This document shows positions 11,481-23,108 of a DNA stretch of 64,000 nt, piece by piece. Location of the stretch: the NCBI GenBank assembly GCA_037447605.1, contig CM074806.1, positions 2,100,801-2,164,800 on the forward strand, written 5' to 3'. Position 1 is the stretch's first letter, and each line of letters starts with the position of its first letter. The stretch comes from Zygnema circumcarinatum (lineage: Eukaryota > Streptophyta > Zygnematophyceae > Zygnematales > Zygnemataceae). The translations under genes and the position numbers were made by a program. The notes below the pieces were generated by a model. That model was given only the letters and a program-made list of their open reading frames with translations. It made no database searches and was not told the DNA's origin.

Positions 11481-11924
11481 GGTGTAACAAAGGGAGAGGG
11501 GGAGAGAGGGAAAGAGGAAGAGGGAGAGAGTGGAGGAGAGAGAAATAGAGGGAGAAAGGGGGAAATGGTAAATTCTAAATTCAGCAAATTCTACACGCAA
11601 CAGCAGCAGAAACATACCAACATAGTACTGCGAAAAACAGGTATAGAGAGAGTCATACAATCAAAAAGACCTTTTTTTCATCATAAAGGACAACCTTTTA
11701 AGGCAACAAAATTTCAGCTCACAATTTCTGACACAGTTATTCTGCTACATGGATTCAAGGACTGTGGACCGCTACAAAAGCGTGACAATTGTCACCTTGT
11801 GCTTCAATACGAAACAAAAACCATGCATCATGCAAGAGATGCTTTTGTAAGGGGCCACACTTCTCTCCAACCAAAAAAAAAATTGCCTTATTGCCTCTTA
11901 CTCTATTTTTACAACCTGTCTCAA

Positions 11925-12906
11925 TCAAGGACACAGAGGACACTTGAAGCCCTGGCCATCCTCAGATGGCAAAAAAACTCCTCTGGGATCAGTCCACATC
12001 GGATGGAGAGGCTTCACTTGCAGCGATTTGTCCAAGCGGGCAAGTGACTCACGCAGAAGAGCCGATTCACGCTCCAAGGCCGCATTGCTCGCTTTGATAT
12101 CCCAACCGCTGTTCAGCCTTTCATGGATGGTAACCAAATCTTGGAGGTCGCTTTCCAGCTTCCTTTTCCAAGAAGAGGAGCTCTGCAAATTTCTTCCCAC
12201 TCCCATTTTCCCTTCCCCGGGACCATTGCGGCGGCGGCTGTACTGCGGCTCACTGAATGCATTTTGGCTTGCACTAAAAACTGGCGAGGAGTCGCGGAAC
12301 AGAGGCCGCCTCGCACTGAATAGCGGCTCAAGCTCATCATAGAGCGGCGCCTTCAAGTTCGGGTAATCTGAGGACTTGGCATAATAATTCTTCGACTCAC
12401 GGACAATGGGATATGTCTTCAGAGTCTGGGGAAGCTGTATTGCAAACAAGAGATCAGCAAACGCCAAATCAGTCAAGCGTATGCATACAAACCTTCAAAA
12501 GCCCATACAAAAGCAAGCAGCACCAACGCAAAAAGCACTTTCCGATGCTAACAACCCTTAAAACAAAAAGCTTGAAATCTTTGAAAGGTGCAGCAAGTCA
12601 TACCCGACGAGGATTCGCTAACTCCTTGGCGAACTCCTCATGCAACCAGTCCACAGCGAAAAGGTAGGCCTTTCCGAGTTCCGTGGCGCCCACAAGCAGC
12701 CACGCCCAAAAGCTGTATCCAAGCACTGCCATGGCAGCCAGCGCATGCCAGGAGACGGTGCAAAAAACGAAAAAAAGGTCTTCCAGGTGCGGGCGGGCGG
12801 CTGCAGCAGCCTTCAGCCCGCCGCCCAACGCCGCTGCGAGCAGCTGCATCACCTGAAGCCAGAAGAGGCAGAAAGCTGCCGCCTTGGCAGCACCTCGCAC
12901 GGCCAT
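11925..12906 (-). CDS. Unknown two-exon membrane protein with C-terminal coiled coil
   Basis: Read from ATG at 12906. Exon 1 is 12906-12604 (101 codons, donor GTATGA). Exon 2 is 12434-11925 (acceptor ATACAG, stop TGA). Together they give about 270 residues. The N-terminal 100 residues are strongly hydrophobic (about 10-32 and 44-85), suggesting two or three membrane spans including the Trp-rich stretch GYSFWAWLLVGA. The C-terminal half is hydrophilic, with a likely coiled coil around WKRKLESDLQDLVTIHERL to ESLARLDKS, and ends in a short CPLCP pair of cysteines. The clean splice pair in frame and the contrast between halves support a real gene. I do not recognise the family, and no function is proposed. 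A GA-rich low-complexity tract and repeat DNA lie immediately upstream. Confidence 0.6.
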
Positions 12907-12917
12907 GGATGAGTAGG

Positions 12918-13075
12918 AGGAGAGAGAGAGCGAGAGAGAGAGAGAGAGCGAGAGAAGAGAGAGAGGGAGAGTGCGCGAGAGAGCGAGAGAGAGCGAGAGA
13001 AGAGAGAGAGGGAGAGTGGGCGAGAGAGCGAGAGAGAGCGGGTGGTCGGTGAGGGAGGGAGGGAGGGAGGGAGAC
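12918..13075. repeat. GA-rich low-complexity tract
   Basis: Runs of GAGAGAGC and GGGAGGGAGGG that begin just upstream of the ATG of the membrane-protein gene. The same tract type recurs at 14487-14560, at the start of the duplicated block. Confidence 0.8.
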
Positions 13076-13834
13076 ATGACAGCCCGGGCCGCGGGGCGAG
13101 GCCTTGGGGAGGGACCCGGGCAGACCAAACCTATTACAGGCTGCCCCTTACGCGAGGTAAGCGTCCGCGATTGGGCGAGCGTCGGCCGGGCAGCTCAAGT
13201 TTGGCAGCGAGCAGCCCGGACGACAAAGGGGTGGCCCAAAATGGCCGGCCGCGCGCCTACCTCATCTCCCCTGTGGATCAGACTGTACGGACGTACAGGT
13301 GGCGCCACCGCCGTGGGGGAATGCTGCCGTACGGTGCGCGCGACGTGACGGGACGCGCCGTAGGGGGGCTGCCCCTGATCGGAATCACGGCGACAGAGGA
13401 CCAGAAAGAATTTCAGCTGCCCGGCTGCCGCTCGCCCAATCGCGGACGATTGATTCGCTGGGAAGGCAGAATAAACCATTTGAATGATGCCCGGCACCAA
13501 ACTTGAGATGCCCGGCCGACGCCCAGTCGCGGACGTTTGCTTCGAGGACTGGGCAGCAGAAAACAGTTAAGGGCTGCCCAGAACCAAACCTTCAGCTGCC
13601 CGGACGACGCACGCCCAATCGCGGACGTTTGCTTCACGGTTGGGGCAGCCAAAACCATTTCCGATCTGCCCGTGGACAGACTTCAGCTGCCCGGCCGACG
13701 CTAGCCCAATCGCGGACGTCCGCGAAGGGTAGCCGAAAACATTCCGGGCCAAGGGCTGGACGGACGACCATGGGTTGGATCAACCATTGAAATGGTCGCG
13801 ATTTGCAAACCGTTGGTTCCGAATCTAGCCAACA
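13076..13834 (+). repeat. Composite repeat block, copy A
   Basis: About 750 bp nearly identical to 14560-15304. It starts at GCCCGGGCCGCGGGGCGAGGCCTT and ends at the GAAATGGTCGCGATTTGC junction with the satellite. It contains four or five imperfect subrepeats of the form CAGCTGCCCGG-CGACGC-CGCCCAATCGCGGACG (near 13150, 13415, 13500, 13595 and 13680), spaced roughly 85-95 bp in the second half. Confidence 0.85.
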
Positions 13835-14490
13835 TTGGATCCAATGGTTGGGTGGGGCGGGAATAAATGGTCCAATGGTTGCAGACATTGGCAATGGTTG
13901 GCTGGATAGCCAGCCAATGGTTACAACCATTGGATCCAATGGTGGGGTGGGGCGGGAATCAATGGTCGAATGGTTGCAGTTATTGGCAATGGTTGGCTGC
14001 GTAATCAGCCAATGGTTGCAACCATTGGCAATGATTGGGTGGGGCGGGAATCAATTGTCCAACGGTTGCAGTGATTGGCAATGGTTGACTGGATAGCCAG
14101 CCAATGGTTGCAACCATTGGCAATGGTTGGGTGAAGCGGGAATCAATAGTCCAATGGTTGAAGTTACTTGCAATGGTTGGCTGGGAAGCTAGCCAATGGT
14201 TGTAGCCATTGACAATGATTGGGTGGGACGGGAATCAATGGTCCAATAGTTGCAGACATTGGCAATGGTTGGCTGAATATCCAGCCAATGGTTGTCAGCA
14301 TTAGCAATGGTTGGGTGGCGCGGGAATCAATGGTCCAATGGTTGCAGTTATTGGCAATGGTTGGCTGGGTAGCCAGCCAATGGTTGCAACCATTGGCAAT
14401 GGTTGGGTGGAGCGGGAATCAATAGTCCAATGGTTGCAGTTATTGGCAATGGGTTGCTGGGAAGCCAGCCAATGGTTGCAACCATTGAGA
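13835..14490 (+). repeat. 92-bp satellite, array 4
   Basis: About seven units. The palindrome CAATGGTTGCAACCATTG is intact in several of them (for example near 14004 and 14377). Two units carry ATTGGATCCAATGG in place of the ATTGGCAATG step. The array is flanked by the two copies of the composite block. Confidence 0.93.
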
Positions 14491-15304
14491 GGGGGGAAAA
14501 GGGAGAGAGCGAGAGAAGAGAGAGAGAGAGCGCGGGTGGTCGGTGAGGGAGGGAGGGAGACATGGATGCCCGGGCCGCGGGGCGAGGCCTTGGGGAGGGA
14601 CCCGGGCAGCCCAAACGTATGACAGGCTGCCCTCTACGCGAGGCAAGCGTCCGCGATTGGGCGAGCGTCGGCAGGGCAGGGCAGCGAGCTGCCCGGACGA
14701 CAAAGGGGTGGCCCAAAATAGCCGGCCGCGCGCCTACCTCATCTCCCCTGTGGATCAGACTGTACGGACGTACAGGTGGCGCCACCGCCGTGGGGGAATG
14801 CTGCCGTACGGTGCGCGCGACGTGACGGGACGCGCCGTAGGGGGGCTGCCCCTGATCGGAATCGCGGCGACGGAGGACCAGAAAGAATTTCAGCTGCCCG
14901 GCCGCCTCTCGCCCAATCGCGGACGATTAATTTCGCTGGTGGAGCAGAATATACCATTTGAAAGCTGCCCGGAGCCAAACTTGAGCTGCCCGACCGACGC
15001 TCACCCAATCGCGGACGTTTGCTTCGAGGACTGGGCAGCGGAAAACAGTTTAGGGCTGCCCAGAACCAAACTTTCAGCTGCCCGGACGACGCACGCCCAA
15101 TCGCGGACGTTTGCTTCACTGTTGCGGCAGCCAAAACCATTTCCGATCTGCCCGTGGCCAGACTTCAGCTGCCCGGCCCACGCTCGCCCAATCGCGGACG
15201 TCCGCGAAGGGTAGCCGAAAACATTCCGGGCCAAGGGCTGGACGGACGACCATGGTTTGGATCAACCATTGAAATGGTCGCGATTTGCAAACCGTTGGTT
15301 CCGG
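14491..15304 (+). repeat. Composite repeat block, copy B (with leading GA tract)
   Basis: Repeats copy A in the same order: GA/GGGAGG tract, GCCCGGGCCGCGGGGCGAGG, CTGCCC-TACGCGAGGCAAGCG, a run of GCCCAATCGCGGACG subrepeats, then the CATGGTTTGGATCAACC junction. Differences from copy A are scattered substitutions and a few small indels (for instance GGCAGGGCAGGGCAGCGAGC at 14670-14689), indicating a fairly recent duplication. Confidence 0.85.
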
Positions 15305-15828
15305 ATCTAGCCAACCATTGGATCCAATGGTTGGGTGGGGCGGGAATAAATGGTCCAATGGTTGCAGTCATTGGCAATGGTTGGCTGGATAGCGAGCCAA
15401 TGGTTACAAACATTGGATCCAATTGTTGGGTGGGGCGGGAATCAATGGTCGAATGGTTGCAGTTATTGGCAATGGTTGGCTGGGTAGCTAGCCAATGGTT
15501 GCAACCATTGGCAATGATTGGATGGGGCGGGAATCAATGGTCCAATGGTTGCAGTGATTGGCAATGGTTGGCTGGGTAGCCAGCCAATGGTTGTAACCAA
15601 TGGCAATGCTTCGGTGGGGAGGGAATCAATGGTCCAATGGTTGCAGTTATTGGCAATGGTTGGCTGGGAAGCCAGCCAATGGTTGCAACCATTGGCAATG
15701 ATTGGGTGGGGCGGGAATCAATGGTACAATGGTTGCAGTCATTGGCAATGGTTGGCTGGGTAGCCAGCCAATGGTTGCAACCATTGGGAATGATTGGGTG
15801 GGGCGGGAATCAATGGTCCAATCGTTGC
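15305..15828 (+). repeat. 92-bp satellite, array 5 (best-preserved)
   Basis: The marker GTTGCAGT recurs at 15361, 15456, 15548, 15640 and 15732, with a variant at 15824. This gives periods of 95, 92, 92, 92 and 92 bp. Each unit contains the hairpin TTGGCTGGGTAGCCAGCCAA and the palindrome CAATGGTTGCAACCATTG. The array ends in a C-rich run (15827-15845). Confidence 0.95.
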
Positions 15829-17163
15829 CCCCCCTCCCCCCCCCCTCTTCCATTTAAACTGTATTTTTATTTCCTCTCGTTTGTCTCTGTGGGGCGGCAG
15901 GTTATTCTCCTTGACGAGATGCTGAAGCTCCGGTCACGTCGCTCCTCTGGTAGCAAGTCCCGCCTGCTTGCCAATGTTGGTTCCAGCATCCCCGGGGGGG
16001 AGGAGGGCAATCAACTTAAAGATAAAACTAAATTTAAATTAATTTTATTCCTTATGATTCATTAAACCTAAAACGAAAAAAGTTAGTGTTCTACCTTAGT
16101 TTTGGAGCACTCTCTCTCTCCTTTTTAAACCGATGCTCATTAGAACATATTAAGGTTCTTTCAACTCCTCCCCTTCATTCCTAATAACTTCGAAGACAAG
16201 ACGACACAAGCAAGTTGAATAGAGAAGTTTAGAACCTGGTTCTGGTATTTCCCCATGCGCTGGGACCACAGAAGAGAGAGGGTAGGAATGCCCAAATAAT
16301 TGTTCGGACCAGCAGAGTACACCAGAATCCTATATTACATAACCCCTTGCGAATAAAAAAGAAATAATAATTCAATAAAATAAACATAAAGACATATCCA
16401 ATCATCCAACAATCAATCAGAATTGGAATTCTACTCCCAGCAGGATCGCAATGGGCAGATCATGTTCCAGTTTTGAGGCCATATCATTTTTAGGCCGAAG
16501 TAACGTGTCCTTTGGGCTCACACAGTGTTGGCAGACACGAAAACTGCTAATGGCACATCCAACAAAAGGTCAGCCTCGAAAAAAAAAACCCCAAGAGAAT
16601 GCCGCAACACGTGGTAATCTCTAATCTATACCACCAGTGGCACAAACCATCGGCAGTAACCACCACACGATCAGAACCATAAGCCAGACTAATAATGTTC
16701 CAGGAAAACTCATGCCAAATGTTGGAATAGTATGGTGGGTGCGATTGTACCGTTACAGAACACTGCTCTGCAACCTAACGATAACTCTGCATCACGTAAT
16801 GAAGTGAATGCCTAATGAATGTCTTCATAAAGTTGCTCATAGCCTCCGAGAATAATTCTGGAGGGTGCCAAATGCTAGCAGCATGATGCACTCCGAGTCA
16901 AATCTGCATATTACAATGTGGAGGCTGCACAAGAAACACAGTAGTGAGTTCAGTCAATGTTCTCACTTTCACGCCTCCCCTGGATAAAAAATGCTAGAAT
17001 GTCAACCTTCACTATTCAAAAGTAACCGTGGTTCCTATCCGTTGAGCAAAGCAAGCTAAAGATGTAGGCCCTACAGCAAAACTTGTTGAGGATCACCATT
17101 TCTAAACAAAGTCATACGAATATAGTGATTGATAGGGAAGACAAAGAAAGGAATGTGTATTAC
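15829..17163. other. Downstream region of the CHCHD2-like gene
   Basis: A-rich sequence that probably includes the last exon and 3' UTR of the minus-strand gene next to it; I could not fix that exon. On the plus strand a good-looking acceptor (polypyrimidine then GGCAG, 15900) opens a short frame encoding VILLDEMLKLRSRRSSG, which is described under findings. Confidence 0.4.
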
Positions 17164-18870
17164 CTGTGGCCGAGTTTTTCTTGCACTCGCTGAGCATATC
17201 CACATAAAACTGGCACTTGGATATGTCATTAGTATTCTGCTGAACACACTGCATACCGAGCCATCCACAATTTCATTGTGAGCATGGAAACGAAAAAAAC
17301 TCAAATCCAATCATGCAGTTCTTACGGGACAAGTCAGATTGCCATGCTAAAGAAAGTCCTCATCTGAGCTAATTTTAACCCCACCAAATGGAAGAACACA
17401 AATCGACATTCTCAATTCGGAAATGGGATAGGGTGTAAGAAACCGGGAAAGCAAACCAGGAATCCAGACTGGCAAACCTGCAAAGAACTGACGGTAACAT
17501 AAGCTATGCCCAGAATGAGAAGGTTGAAATAAGATGAATAGAAATGTCCTTACGTCTTGGAAAGCCTTAGATTGCCAGGTGCAGGCATCCTGGGGAGGAG
17601 CCCCAGCAGAAGGGGCAGCCGCCACGGCTGGGGACTCCTGAGCGCCATTGTGCTCATGAACAACAGTGCGAGGTCCCATCACAGCATCCACAGCTCTGTG
17701 GGCAACAGCACTCCCAGTTCCAAAAGCCAGGCCTGCCAAAGGAAGGAACCATCCACCCCCACTTCGATGTCACCAGTATTCTACATGACTGCACACCAAA
17801 ACTAGCAAAGGGTAGATATTGCAACAAAAGCTTGCTGAACATCCCTGGCTAAAATACAGAACATGTGTCATTTCTCAATTGGAAACATTGCTGTCAATCA
17901 TATCAAGGATGAAAAGCAGAGCATACAAAAAATAAATACTCAGCAATATACACAAACCATGAGGATTGATCACAACAACGCTCTACAATAATACTCAACA
18001 ATACTCAAGAATGTTTGCTATCCTTGATGATAAAGATTCAGATTGTACCTTGTCCAATCATGCCCATCATGCCTCCAACAATGCCTGGTCCAGACGGCTG
18101 TGAAGCTGCTGCCGGAGGGTGCGAGTTCTGGCTAGCTGAAGAAAAAAACAAGTAAAACGACATGTTACACAAAATCCACTCAAATTGAGGATCAACAAAG
18201 CCCTAATGGTGTGATTCGCAATAGGTGAAACGCAACAGAGAACTGCTCAAATAAGGACCAAACGATTTTCCCAACTAAGTTGCTGCTAAACGTAACCAAC
18301 ACCATTCAACATAAGCAAACGTGAAGGAAATTATCCACTTGCAGCACAATAACAACTCCAACTGCAATTATACAGGCGCGAAGAAAATCGACGAGACGCT
18401 AGGACATAAATATGGAAAAAGCAAAAACTCACTCTGCATCGGAGGAGGTGCAGACTGCACTGGGCGGGCCGCTGGCCTGGGAGCGGCCCGGGGTGGCGGG
18501 GCTGCAGCTTGCAACTCAAAACCTCAAATCAGATCAGAACAATATGCTCTACTGCCCTCACTAATATACACAGGTTATGCACCACCCAGCTGCAAGAGAA
18601 AAAGTCCCATAAGAGTAATCTGCACACTCTCATAGTAATCTATCAGACAAAAAAATATGAAGAAACCGGACAAATGGAGCCTTTCCTCAGTTACTTTTCT
18701 AACGGTGGCACAGAAAACTCGCGGCAAATCCCCAAAGACTGCAAATAATCACCAAAACTTAACAAAAGCCTGCCAACCGATGCCATACTATGTGCAATTC
18801 AAAATCTCCCAAGCTGAGTTTAAAGCGCATAGACAAGCTCACCAGAGCGGCGGCTGCTGCTGCGAGGCAT
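17164..18870 (-). CDS. CHCHD2/MIX17-like twin-CX9C mitochondrial protein (last exon unresolved)
   Basis: Exons on the minus strand: 18870-18843 (MPRSSSRRS), 18501-18433 (Pro/Ala-rich), 18135-18049 (ending PGIVGGMMGMIGQ), 17732-17554, and 17248-17164. All junctions are GT-AG and phase-compatible, giving 149 codons plus an unplaced tail. The central segment GLAFGTGSAVAHRAVDAVMG is the family's Gly/Ala-rich hydrophobic stretch. The C-terminus carries two CX9C pairs, C-TWQSKAFQD-C (split by the intron after Asp) and C-QFYVDMLSE-C, which form the disulphide-bonded CHCH fold imported through MIA40. Members act in mitochondrial intermembrane-space and respiratory-chain homeostasis. The last exon must supply the end of the codon begun at 17164 and a stop. 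It lies upstream of 17164 in window coordinates and could not be chosen among weak acceptors. Confidence 0.9.
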
Positions 18871-19617
18871 GGCTGCTGTATGGGGAGCAAGAAAACTTGA
18901 AGAGAAAATGCAGGAGTGTTGAAGGCGAGAGAGTGCAGCTCGAGATGCCCTAACGCGCAGCGCCCCTTCTGGAAGGCCCCCTACGCCTCTTAGCCTACGT
19001 ACGGTGACGTCATCAAGTGCCCCTACTACTGCGAAAGTGCGAACTGGCTGTCGTCGCGACCATAGAACGTGCTACAAAATGTATCGTATCGTGTCGTATC
19101 GTGTGCAGTATCGAAAAGGCTCCCGCTTTCGCTGCCGCATGTCGGCGTGCAGTGAACCACACGGCACCACGGGTGGCAGCTTCCTAGGTCCTGTCTAGTT
19201 TGTTCCAGCGGCCAACGTCTTTCGTACTAATTCATTCTGCGTTTCACTGTGCCATAAATAACCAGCAGAGCCTTTTTCACTACTGTAAGCAAGGTCTTCA
19301 ACGGTTGTCAAATTGAACAAGTTTCCCAAGACTTGGCCTCCCACTACTAACCTGTCTTCCTTATTCAACGTTGATCGTTGCATGTGAGCTGGACGTCCAC
19401 GTGCTAAGCATGCAAATCCACAATGCTTTGAAGGGTGACAGGAGGCATCGGCCGGAGGCATACTTTGGCAATATCGAGCGGCACAGATAATTGTAATGAA
19501 CTACACTGATTGCGGCGAACAAAAATTCCTCGGCACATTCCCTGGACCTAGCGTTGTTGATTCACAAGCTCAGACAGACGCCATAAACTGCACAGACTAA
19601 CGCCCATAACCCTAATG
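18871..19617. other. Intergenic between CHCHD2-like start and eIF2-alpha end
   Basis: Contains the promoter and 5' UTR of the CHCHD2-like gene and the 3' UTR of eIF2-alpha, both on the minus strand. A short run of TCGTATCGTG (19083-19111) resembles the TACGA pentamer repeats found elsewhere in the window. Confidence 0.5.
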
Positions 19618-22600
19618 CTACTCTGTGAAGTTCGGTTTATCCACATCCACCTCACCCATTCCCGTATCCTCCTCCTCTTCACTGTCCGCATCCCCATCCA
19701 CTTCCTTGTTCTCCAAATCCAACTTCTCAATCAGCTTGCTTAACATCCTGTCATCATTTTCGCTCACCTGCAGCACATCATGCCACGTATTTGTGTCAAG
19801 TGTTGCACTATTGCAGGTCGAGCAAAATCCTGAATGGGCCTTACAGTCATCACAGTTCTGATTCTACTTTTTGCAAGATAGTAAAGCCAATAAAGACTGC
19901 CACAAGCGATACACAAAAATGAGACGCCCAGAAGGTCTTTCATTTTCAATGTCACATTCAACAATGCCACTGGTGCAAGAAAAGTGAAGAAAATGTTTCT
20001 TACCGCTCGTGGCTCCTCCTTCACCAACAACTTGCCCTTATGCTGGTCGATCTCAATTCGGCACGCATCAATTGCTTTTTTAAGGACTTCGATGCCAAGT
20101 TCCTGCAGTCGTCCATTGCAACTTGTCACTTGCCATCTTCCACATGCATACGCTCTTCAGAAACAAGTCAACACATGACAAAAGCATGGCACAGAGCTGC
20201 GCCTGTCTCATTTGCCATCCCGCTCTTTGCTCCCAATCGGCAATCTGGAAGCACTCTATGCTCCATCCCTGCTTTGTCCTCCAGAACCACTTTCGCACTG
20301 GTCCAGCTATCTGAAAGTAGGCAACCATCCACTCTTCCTTCTTGCCCCACCGGTTCTTGCACTACCCCAAAAAGCTCACAAAGGGAGTCCAGGGCCCCAC
20401 CTTATCAAGTGTTTGCGTAGTCAGCACATACAGGGGCGGTGCCACCAGCTTTATCTTCACCGGGCACTCATCTATGCCTGCTTGCTCTGCTTTTCTCATG
20501 GCATCCTGCGACATCACAGAAAGTCATCTTAGATATGTGATAACGAGCAAGAATAAAGAATAACTGCATTGACAACAACAGGATGGGCTCTATTGAACAC
20601 TGCTATCCGTGTACAGAGGAAGGATAGATATATTGCTGAACTTATGTGCCCTACAGAAATGCTATGTGGCACAGCTGCCAGCAGACTGTGCTTGGTTCAC
20701 ACCTATAGAGTGGATATGGAGCTGAGGCGCAACGTGATGCAATGTGATGATGACGTCACATTGGCTAGACTTTCCACAACACCTATAAACAAAAATCGCC
20801 TAGAGAAACCATTCGTAGTTGTTGAAACGCTTTTCCTCCCTCAATGAACCACCCTCCCTTAAACCACCAGAAAGTCATCCGAGGAATAATCACAAAACAA
20901 TGTGGACCCTCGTTTTGTTGTACTAACTTTAATATGAAGTACACCGTCATATTGAAAACATTTCAGTTCAATATCAGCTCGGATCTTCAGTGGTTGTGGC
21001 GTCATTCTCCTTCGAATGTTCTTCACCAAGGCATCCTTCACCCCTTCATTTAAAGCGGGAACCGTAGTAGTTATCTGTTCCCATCCATCACCATATAAAT
21101 TAGCCAACACTTCTAACCCCATCGTGGCATGTGCCATGGCAACCGGCTCAACTTCCTCCGATCCAAAAGAATCAGAATGGAGAAAATCGAGAGAAGAGAC
21201 TACCAAAGGTACTAGCAGACGAGGAAGTAACTTCAGCTAGGGGACCACCTCATTGCGGAAGAGATATCTAGAGGCTGCTTTCTGCATGAAGACTTCTGTC
21301 CATGCATTAAGGTGAAAATGAGTGTATGCCTAGTGGCTTGAAAAATGTAGTGTCCAGCTATTCGCCTACAAGAACCCTTGAGCAACGAGGAAAGACAGTA
21401 ATGCTTTACCTCTTGCCCATCAGGTCCAACCTCCTTTACTTCCCGAGTAAGTGAATCCAAAACCGCATTTGGATCTGCTACTATTTGCTTGAAAGCCTGC
21501 CATGTAGCACCACTACGACAAAGTTATGATCCACAGAAGCAGTAAGATCCAGAATAAACAGACTCAGAATGCCCGACTTTTTTTCCTTTTTCAAGCAAAT
21601 ACAAACTTCCTACTCTCAAAAAGTTACAGGAAAGCTCAATCTCCTACGAACCCTAAGGTGAGCCCTTGTTAGCCAACTTCCGACTGTGCTTCTATCAACT
21701 GTATAGGGATTGGATAACAAGCAATAGATGACGCAATCATGATTGCAAATATCTGAACAAAGTCATAGCCTGCTCCAATTGACCTAAATTGGATTACCTG
21801 AAGTCTATCAGAGCCTTGCAAATAGTTGACTCTCGGTATCGCCTCATACCTCAAAAGCATGTCCATACTTCTTGTAGAGAGGCCATGCTACATGCAGGTA
21901 AAGGTCCTGCGTGATAGGAAGCCAGCAGACACAGACGGCACAAACTTAAATACAAACATGAAATGTACGAAATGAATCACCTTACTTTGCAATGAAGAAA
22001 AAAGAGGTCTGATATGTATAAGTCTGAAAAGCATATCAAATTTCATAATGACCTGAACATACAGCCCTTGTTCAAAAAGAGTGACCCCGAATGGAATGTC
22101 CCAAACTTTAGCGCCTTAAGTGCATAATCTATTTTTCCAAAGGAGGGCCAAACGAGGGGTGTTCATGCACGTAAGGAAGAAGTTCTTCAATCAGTCCATG
22201 CTTTAGGCTTTCTGGTTTGATTTGTCCTTAAGATTTTTGCTTATTTGGCAGGTACTGGCACATTAGGAGGGTGATTATGGAAGGTCAGGTTTAAGCACTT
22301 TCTTGTGACAAGTAATATTTTTTCAACTTGCATTTGATGTGGCTGATCATCTGACACATACATTGTCCAAATTTAGACGAAAACTAAGTGCCTAATGCAA
22401 ACTATGTGATTTCACAGCCTGTTTGCCCCCTTTAAAAATAGCAGGTATTAAATTTTAATAAAAACCTGCTTTACGCTCTTCTTAACGTAAAATTACAAGC
22501 TTCAAGCAATTAATTTGAGCCGTTCATCCAGGTGTGCACCTCCACTTTGCATTCACTGAGCTCGCTTATCTTGCTACACAAAGAAAGCAAACAAAGGAGT

Positions 22601-23108
22601 ATGAGGGGCTTCCCTGAACCTGCCCCTGTCCTACCCTCTCGGCCTATCAAGCTCTTTCTTTCAGACTTCTGACTAGTCTCCCAAGCCCGTGCCTATAATC
22701 CAACAATTTTAGAAGAGAGAGTCTCGCATGACACACCTCAAGATCGACGTCCATGGTCTCCGCCACGTGGCGCATGATGCTGTGAACCATTTTCGACTTA
22801 TTGTAACGCTCCTCGCAGCCAGCTACATCTTCCTCTGAAACGCGTCGCTTTGATAAGTCGATGTACCCTTTCTGCTTGTCCACACGAACGACCATAACGG
22901 GCTCTTGCCGTCCTACCTTAATCAGACTGGAAATTGATCGAATACGGCGGCGAGAAAGCTCGGAAAGCAGAATCATGCCTTCAATATTATTGTATTCCAA
23001 AAGTGAGACATAAGCACCCATCTCTGCAATGTTCTTCACCTGCACCATAACTACATCATCCACCTCCGGATACTTCTGCTCGTACATCCGACAGTCCGTG
23101 GGCGGCAT
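19618..23108 (-). CDS. EIF2A: Eukaryotic translation initiation factor 2 subunit alpha (eIF2-alpha)
   Basis: eIF2 carries initiator Met-tRNA to the 40S subunit, and phosphorylation of the alpha subunit slows translation. Seven GT-AG exons join in frame to 338 residues, close to the plant length: 23108-22737, 21906-21850, 21496-21410, 21074-20928, 20505-20401, 20102-20004, 19767-19618. The N-terminal S1 domain runs from [20 protein letters not shown] to [16 protein letters not shown]. The kinase target serine (Ser51 in the standard numbering) is in [20 protein letters not shown]. The helical and C-terminal domains include [33 protein letters not shown] and [14 protein letters not shown]. The protein ends in the usual acidic tail ([18 protein letters not shown]). 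No lesion seen. The start is the only ATG in good context before the S1 domain. Confidence 0.97.

Noticed and set aside
7355-15763. Open frames rich in Trp, Gln and Asn (e.g. repeating WLQPLAMVGWGGNQW) in the satellite arrays
   Set aside because: They follow the 92-bp repeat exactly, exist on both strands, have no start or splice context, and change frame at every indel. They are a by-product of a stop-poor repeat (92 is not a multiple of 3, so frames rotate).
7425-15828. CRISPR-like array of regularly spaced palindromic repeats
   Set aside because: The 92-bp units are head to tail with no unique spacers, and the surrounding genes are eukaryotic with introns.
19195-19461. 88-codon minus-strand frame downstream of eIF2-alpha
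   Set aside because: No conserved motif and no partner exon. It probably lies in the 3' UTR or intergenic DNA.
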